From: Haemonchus contortus
Lineage: Eukaryota > Nematoda > Chromadorea > Rhabditida > Trichostrongylidae
Direction of reading: 5' to 3'
DNA: 64,000 nucleotides
Assembly (NCBI GenBank): GCA_000469685.2
Contig: LS997565.1
Location: forward strand, 24,941,772-25,005,771
Below the pieces are notes generated by a model, which was not told where the DNA came from, did not search any database, and worked only from the letters and a program-made list of their open reading frames with translations. Below are positions 57,005-64,000 of this stretch, piece after piece (position 1 is the first letter of the stretch; each line of letters starts with the position of its first letter). Both the position numbers and the translations under genes were made by a program.

Positions 57005-60000
57005 CTGCTCTTTCGCACCGTCAAGCTGCATGGGGCAGTGGAAGGTGGCGGATCTCACTAACTTTGCCCCCTTGTGAACCCTTTCTGACAGTAATGATAT
57101 CGTTCCCCGTTGTAGGATAGCAACTGGTAAGGAATTAGCATTAGCACTTGTAGGATCAGTCAAGTGGGTTTCAAAAAGTGTCGTTCCGCTGAATGTTTGG
57201 GAAGGACACTGGGCCGTATCAGGAAAGGAAAGAAAACGGTGCAAGTTCGAAATTGCCTTCAGCAAACTAGGTTGCAGCGCCAGGCTTCACGTCTATGGAA
57301 ATGGTCATCTATTGCCCAGAAAAAGCCTACAATCACTTGGTCAAATGGTAGTGTCCCCACACCGCCGTTGGCCTCTAACTCCTCTGATTAGGTACTGCTC
57401 CAAACTTGTGACCATCCATCAAATTCTCCTACAGGTGACGCTGGTCCTGGAACTAGCAGCAAATATTCTAGTGAAACCAACAGGCCTATTCATTCTTGAC
57501 AATGCAGGCATTGAAGTGGCCACTTAAGTTACCTCGACGACAAACCAAGTCCGTTCCGTTCCATTGTCATCATTCATCTAGCAGACATTCGTTCTGCTGG
57601 AACCTCAAGCGTTCTGCAGCAGTGTGCGTCAGTTTTTCGTCGACCCCACTTTAGGTGGCATGGCACCGAAAAGGCTGTGGCATTCAGCCGTGTGTGACGG
57701 CGTCCATCTTCCCTTGTCACTTCGCCAACAATTACTGTAAAGACAGTCGCTCCTTGATTGACGGCCGAATGGCGGCAGTTCAAACGCATCTTTTATCTGA
57801 CACATGTAATCCATCACCACCTGTCAATCACTCCCTGTCGCTCTCCTTCCCGTACACGCTCGCTGCGTCATCTGTCGTCTGCGCCTCGTATTTATGTGCA
57901 CTCGCTCTAGCACTCCCATGTCTTGCGCGATGATTTGTGGATTGTCATTAATACTTAAAAGCTGTGTCCGATCAATCAACGGAACGCAATCGCTTCCAGA
58001 TCGTATTCGCCCCCAGCTCAGCTCAGCTCTGATGGTCCCTTTAGCAAAGATCGTCGTCACGATGCCGGCGGGAGCTCTTTCACGGTTTGTCTGGCGCTGC
58101 ATAACGAGCATCGTTAAAACCCTGTTATCGGCCTTTGTGTTTACGACTATTGCGCAACCGCCTCGTCAAGGCAGTTTTTGAAGTTGGCAGAGCACTTCGA
58201 GATGTCCACATAACTCTTTCAGACCTCTGGTTGCCACTTCCATCATAGAAACACACTGGATGGAACGTCTTTTCATCTACCCAGTTGGGGGTTTTCGGAT
58301 ACGCTCAGGGGTCTTTTCTTCCGACGAGCACGTCACAGCCCCTGCAACCTCTCTCTTTGGCAAAATGCACTTTTGTGCAGTACAGTTCCTTCGTTTGTTT
58401 GCACATGGTGTAATGGGTGTAATTCGTTGCAGCTGGAAGCGACGTTTATTCATTTTCGGACTGTTACCTCTGCCACTCCCAGGTCTACCCGTCTAATCGC
58501 CACCCTCGTCGCACTGTCTGCAAGTGTCTCAGTTTTCAGAAGGGTGTTCGATCAATCGTGAGAGTGGAGTGTCATCCATCATCTTCGTATGGATAGTTCA
58601 TCATTTCTTTTCCTATCGACTGTTGACGTCCCGAAGCATTCCGATCGCTCCAACTGAACTGATGAATTGAAAGATGTGCCTGCTGCCGAACCGGCTAGTG
58701 ACGATACTCGAATAGAAGGAGGTTTTTCTTCTTCCGGCTTAGGATTCACCAGGTCAACCACCTCTTACCTTCTGGCACCTCTTGGCATAGGAATGCTAAA
58801 CTCCTATATCTGCGAACAACTCATTCCATGAAGGAACACGGGCGATTTCTCGAGGTCATAAGTTTTTTGAGAACAATTTCATTGGTGTCATGTTTTGATG
58901 GTCGCCTTCTCAATACAAAGGAGGCCGACTCGCACAGGAGATAAGAGACGAGTATTTACTACGACACATCAATCTTCTGAGCGAAGGTAGATGGAGCCGG
59001 TTGGTGCAGAGATGACAGCAGATGAAGAGGGCGAAGAGACCTGCTGTGGTGTCCAGATGGATCGGCCCGCGAACAGATAACTGACTAATTATCTGCACTC
59101 GCCCTCTTGACACTTCTTTACAAACAGATTATCATGTGAATGAGACTGTAGTCATTCGTCGGGGGTTTTACTACTACGTTGTGGATCGCACTCCCATTCG
59201 GGTTTGGGAGTTTGTTTCTATTCATGCGCGACGTCACGTCGAATTGAGACTAATATAATATGTACGGGGAGCGTCTTATTCGAAATAGACATTTGATTGA
59301 GGGAAAAGCAATTGCTCTGTCAGCCACCCAGCTGGCTATCTAACCTCTTTAATCGATGTGACATAAACGGGGATTGGCAGAGCTCTTCATACAGAACCGG
59401 CCGCAACTACAGTGCTACCCCATAGTTCTCATCGATATCTGCCGGTTCAACCGCTGCAGCTGGTCGCCTTCGATGTCGCGTAGAAGCTTCTCAGCGATGG
59501 TTGCGCATCAGAGGAATCGCCATGCTCATCACTCACCTTCTGACAGGAAAACCTGCGACAAAGAGATGGGAGCGAGATAGATTGCGAGATGTGCGTCCGC
59601 GTTCCTCTCCTCCGGCCCTTTTTCCACCACCGACAGGCAGAAGGCTGCTCTCATACTCCCACTCACACAGTAGAATGCAGAACTTGTCTGGGGTTAAATG
59701 CTGAGAGCTGAGACGATTCAATGATTGGGAAGTGTACAGTACCTTTTTCATCGTCAGTGATTAAGTTGGAGTTCACCCGATATGCATCGCGCTGCGTTTC
59801 GCTGATGTTGTCTGTCCCGTGAGCTCTTTTTTACTTCCGATAATCATTTGCATTCATACCATCCATCTATCATCTTAGAATAACATTTCTCCATCTTAGC
59901 GCCCCCGAAAACCGGTCTCACCCGACGATTTGCCCACTCATCCCAATATGATGCCAAACGTCTCAGGGACACTGCAAAGAACCAATTGATCGCACTGCAC

Positions 60001-61440
60001 TCTTCTGTCCCCCCCCCCCTCCTCCCATTGTTACCCATCCTGCCAGGTGACATTAGAAATCACCTTGAAGAACTTCTAGTTTTCTTCCAGGAAAAAAATG
60101 CTATGGAGACGAAACTCCCGCTCAAGCCGTTGGTTACCGTCCTCTTCGAAGGGTAACCTTCCTCAGTGATTTTTCCTCCTGTTATGGCTATCGGACAAAG
60201 AGAATACTGTGTAAGCCACTGCATATGTGAGTAAGAATTGTGTTTCGGAGATAGGTGGAAGGGGAGGTGAGATGGCTCGTAAGACCGCTCGTAAATGCAT
60301 CGCGACGCCCCATAAACTAACCATCTCGTGGCTCATAAACCTCGGAATTGTACTACCAGCGGTATCCTTTGCCATCAACACACCAGGTAGCAAAACATCG
60401 CAATAGCAATCATTAGGGGGGTGGGACGGTATCGAATTAAAGGTCCCCATTCCATTAGGTATTTCTACTTTCATCTTGTTTACCCAAGAAACTTTCAGAT
60501 TTCGGGAGAACTTCTGCATGAGAAACACGCTAATATACGTCTTCAGCAGAATCTGCCTTCGCTTTGAGTCGGTCCCGTTCACTGATAGAAGTCTCTGTCT
60601 TAGCGGTTTACAACCTTTTTGGCTTGTAGTACCTCAGTGCTTGTTGTCTTTAACCCACCCATTGCTCAATTTGAAAGGAGGCCTGTGGGTGCCCTGATTT
60701 CCTAATGTGCCTCGAGTGGCTTCTTTGGGGACCGAGAATTCAGGAAAAATGCCAATCAACAGCTAGACAAAATTCATGATCCGGTTCGACTGACGCCTGT
60801 TGATTTCGGTAAGGTGGTTCAGGTTATAGACGTTCCCCTTTGGGAAAGGAAATCGGCTAGCAAAGGACAGATGTTGCCCTAAAGAATTACGGCAGAACCA
60901 CGTCTTGTGACATCATTGTGGTTATCAACTATCAATCAACTCCAGCGCAAACTTTATTACGGTCCAAATACTCCATCATGGAACGACGTAGACATTCACG
61001 TATGAAGACAGGCTAAATTAGATACTACTGATACTTCGGAATCATGCTGCTATCTTCTTTTCGAAACGACCGAGCTCGGCTCTCAACCTTGGACCCTCTG
61101 TGGCAAGGCTTAGGTCCACAATTCAGTTCATCAAAAAAAAAAAGGTAGCAGCTTGTCTGGGAACCCCATGAGCGGCCTCAAAGTACAAAAATCACGATCA
61201 TTCGCTTTCATTTATGATTCCTTGTTCCAACAAGGGCCATATATGTCAAAATTGACATGCAGTTATGAATTCACCCATTAGAAACCAGTTTCACTTGAAA
61301 ATTTTACCTTTTTTGGATGTTTGGAGTTTTCCGATTTGAGCCATTTCTATAATCACAGTATGCCTGAAGTGTTGGAAATGGAGGAAATGGCCCACAGACT
61401 GACGACGCATCTCTGAACAGAACGAATTTCGACGATCCAA
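57005..61440. other. Repeat-poor downstream region of tlp-1
   Basis: No gene is recognised. Short frames occur on both strands. acggggagcgtctt occurs at 59264-59277 and again at 62507-62520. A poly-C tract lies at about 60008-60020. No recognisable mobile elements occur until about 61.45 kb. Confidence 0.4.
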
Positions 61441-61449
61441 AACATTTTT

Positions 61450-61540
61450 AGGGTGTAGGTGGTGTGATGGGATAGTCTCTGTACCAACACTACCCGAATT
61501 GTTCTATAGATTTCCTATCGAACCATCCATCCCTTCGGTG
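61450..61540 (+). repeat. Possible SINE head fragment
   Basis: gggtgtaggtggtgtgatgg resembles the family's 5' head (box A region), with gaaccatccatcccttcgg later in roughly the position of the ccttccatccc block. The body is absent. Weak match. Confidence 0.35.
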
Positions 61541-61599
61541 TCTGCTGATTCTTATAGGGCTCTATATGGGAGACAATAGCCCTCATATGTGACTAGCCT

Positions 61600-63780
61600 C
61601 CTTAGTCCACGGTACAATAAATACTCAACTGAGCACTTCTGCGAATCTGACTGGGAGTCGTATACGTGAAAAATGAATGAGCGTCAGCGTTTCAGAATGA
61701 AGCTTGTCTATGTATTTATTTCCAAAGGAAAAAGCGGTGTCATAAATCTATTGTTTATAAATTTATAATGCTAACAATAAACAAAGGGATTCAGTTGAAT
61801 CAACTGATCTTAATTTCGTGCCGCTAATTAATCCCACCAAAGTTGGTCAGACAATGTTAGGATGTACCCCCAAATCGAATGTCTCTTTCTTCCTTTCCAT
61901 GTTTTAATGGGACCCTCGAAAAATCAAAATTTTCTTCTGGGACGGAAAGCAAGAGGTGAAGGAGAGGGGCCCATTTAGGGAACATTTCTCCTCATTTGCT
62001 CTGCTGATGCGACTATATCATTTTCAGGCTCCGCAAAACTGGTTTGGAGCTCAAAACGACCTGAACATAAACCCGTATCACTTTCTACCAATAGCCCTCC
62101 TACTATAACTCGATGTCCACTTGTGCTCCTATGTGTACTCTACAAAGCTGCCTGATGTTCGACCGAATATTTAGAGAAATATTGAAGATCCAGTTTGATT
62201 GTTCACCGAGAAAGAGTTGTCTCAACGGTGGATGTCTTCAATCTGGGAAATAAATGATCTCGACTGTGGGTTGTGATGCCCGGAATGATGAATAGCTCTT
62301 GGAAGAGGCAGGGTAATGGACGGGAAAAGATGGCGGTAGATTTAGTGCTCCGTTCCCACACTGTAAAGTTCGGGTAATTACTGCCGAGAGACGTCCCAAC
62401 AACACGACCTGCTGCCTACACGATTCAATTCTCTTCTGTGTGATTTAGAGCCACGATTCGGCGATTTTGCCTCTTCCGTGTTCGCGGCTCCAAATGACTC
62501 CTAGACACGGGGAGCGTCTTGCTGGCAGCGAAGCATCGGCGGCCGTTGCGGAGGAGGGCCCGATAGGGGCCGCCGTGTACGGTGCACATCTCGGATGATA
62601 TTGCTGAGTGTGTGATTTATTACTGGATGATGGATGCGCGTTCCTGCACTGCCAAATATTTACGAGTGATTATGATGAATCGTCATGGCGCGGCTGTGCT
62701 GGGCTGAGGGGTTTTAGACGACGGCAGCAGTGGCGGCGACGGCCGTCTCTTAGGCCTTCTTCCCGAGGGATTGTAATGCTAATGCCTTGGTGGACAGCAC
62801 TTCGATGCTTCTGAATATTGTTCGTTCAGGAGTGAAAAATGTCAGACCTCAGAGAAGTGAAAACGCCCTACATCTCCCAGAACTAATGCCATCTGGACCC
62901 ATTAAATATTTGTTACCGAATCATGGCCCCATAATTCAAGGATGCTGAACCAAGAATGACCTCACCACCATCTCCACAACACACAAACATGAACATTTCG
63001 CCTTTGCGACGGAGATGATGTCGTCGACATTCTTGTGGGAAGGGGCATAATACCCACTCCCGTTCACAGAATCAGTTAGCTTGGCCTATCAGCTACCATT
63101 CACAGTACCGTCTGTCAGGCAAATGGTCGTGGAGCATTAGGCGCTCTGAAGTGCAACATGCCGAGTGGGTTCTGCTTCATCAAAAGGTGAAAACAGCCGC
63201 TCCTCTGGTTCAGGTTTGAGATGTAAAATAAGTATTCTATAAAAGCAAGATAAGCGGGTACCGATTCCTTTTTATCACAGAACTGACTTTGCTTCTATCC
63301 TGACTCAGCTTTTAACAGAGTGGGCCTCGCCGTTCCGAACTTTGCCTTTGAACGACATAATTGTCGCTTACCACGAGTTATCGCTCTATCGACTTGGCGC
63401 AGAGCTTAAAGTTCAGGGTCCTTGGTATATTATGATGGATCTTGCTCCTTAGACGTGGTGATAACAGCTCTAACATCCGATGGTGTGTTTACTTTTCGAT
63501 TTGGTAATCTTTCTCCATAGTTGAGGCTCCACGTAATCCATGGAACGTGGTGGTCTCACTCAGGATCGCAGCAATGAATCAGTACCCGAGCGGAGATAGA
63601 GGGGAGCACCTGGTTTGCGAATGATCTGAAGATTGATTATGGCAAGACCCATGGATCGCAATGACTCTTCCATCGTACCCTTGAATCCTCAGCAGCCCTC
63701 CTCTTATAGCAGATTTCCCCTGTATCAGTGGTTCTGATCATATGCACGGCTCAACGAATGCGGTGGAATAATCTACCTTT
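61600..63780. other. Intergenic with GC-rich stretch 62460-62770
   Basis: The GC-rich stretch includes ggcggccgttgcgg and gcagtggcggcgacggcc. No domain is recognisable in the 68-codon frame at 62608-62814. Otherwise nothing is supported. Confidence 0.4.
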
Positions 63781-63782
63781 TC

Positions 63783-63905
63783 AGAAGATTGTTCTGTGGA
63801 TAAAGGATAAAATATTGTTCTGTGGATAAAGGATAAAGGGCAAAGTCTTGGGGCGATGATCAATCCCGCCTAAGGGATGCCCACACGCATTCGACTTGAG
63901 GATGA
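63783..63905 (-). repeat. tRNA-derived SINE 3' end with duplicated tail
   Basis: On the minus strand the end reads tcgaatgcgtgtgggcatcc-like sequence, then gggattgatcatcgcccc, then aagactttg and tttatcctttatcc. The unit attgttctgtggataaagga occurs twice in tandem (about 63787 and 63813), so the tail and its flank were duplicated locally. The head is absent. Confidence 0.8.
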
Positions 63906-64000
63906 CATACCTACGTAAAACCTCGTTCAAACTGTCACTTCGACCTCCAGCAACCGCGGTAGGTCCAAAAAGCAACTTAATTCACATTCCATATGAAATT

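Noticed and set aside
1..64000. CRISPR array, rRNA genes, spliced-leader RNA genes
   Set aside because: No regularly spaced repeat-spacer pattern, rRNA-like sequence or SL-type leader sequence was found on reading both strands.

Overview
The window looks like nuclear DNA from a strongylid (hookworm-type) nematode. The strongest evidence is protein-level: an orthologue of the nematode zinc-finger gene tlp-1 (NocA/Elbow/ZNF703 'NET' family), RTE-type reverse transcriptase fragments of the kind common in strongylid genomes, a Tc3-like transposase that matches the Caenorhabditis Tc3 layout (329 codons, DD34E), and introns of about 60-150 bp with TTTAG/TTTCAG-type acceptors. There are no bacterial operons, no CRISPR array and no rRNA gene. 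Most of the window is intergenic DNA filled with decayed mobile elements.

Layout. 0-25 kb: scattered copies of a tRNA-derived SINE, two degenerate mariner-type elements with recognisable terminal repeats (3.0-4.3 kb and 11.1-12.3 kb), a mariner fragment (9.6-9.9 kb), a MITE with a 9-bp target duplication (13.5-13.7 kb), two long foldbacks (5.9 and 7.9 kb) and a tRNA-like insert (18.9 kb). 26-31 kb: a nest in which a nearly intact Tc3-like transposon (26850-28468) sits inside a minus-strand LINE, followed by a plus-strand RTE relic (29.4-30.9 kb). 34-39.8 kb: a 128-bp satellite array, a BEL/Pao-like gag relic, an internally deleted minus-strand RTE and a piggyBac relic. 40.6-45.2 kb: a LINE 3' end and three more SINEs, one carrying a large CA microsatellite. 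45-50 kb: few repeats and one unrecognised candidate multi-exon minus-strand gene fragment. 55.0-56.2 kb: the only gene I can name, tlp-1, in three exons on the plus strand. It sits in about 16 kb with almost no recognisable transposons (45.2-61.4 kb), as is common around developmental regulators. 61-64 kb: intergenic sequence ending in another SINE.

How the parts relate. tlp-1 is a predicted nuclear transcriptional regulator, and its flanks are the likeliest site of cis-regulatory DNA. The rest is a record of several transposition waves: LINE first, then Tc3-like insertion into it, with SINEs spread among them. The most interesting candidate novelty is the SINE family: about 15 copies, Pol III box A/B head, TTTATCC-type tail, and one copy with a perfect 12-bp target-site duplication. 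All family names rest on my reading of motifs. No database search was possible.
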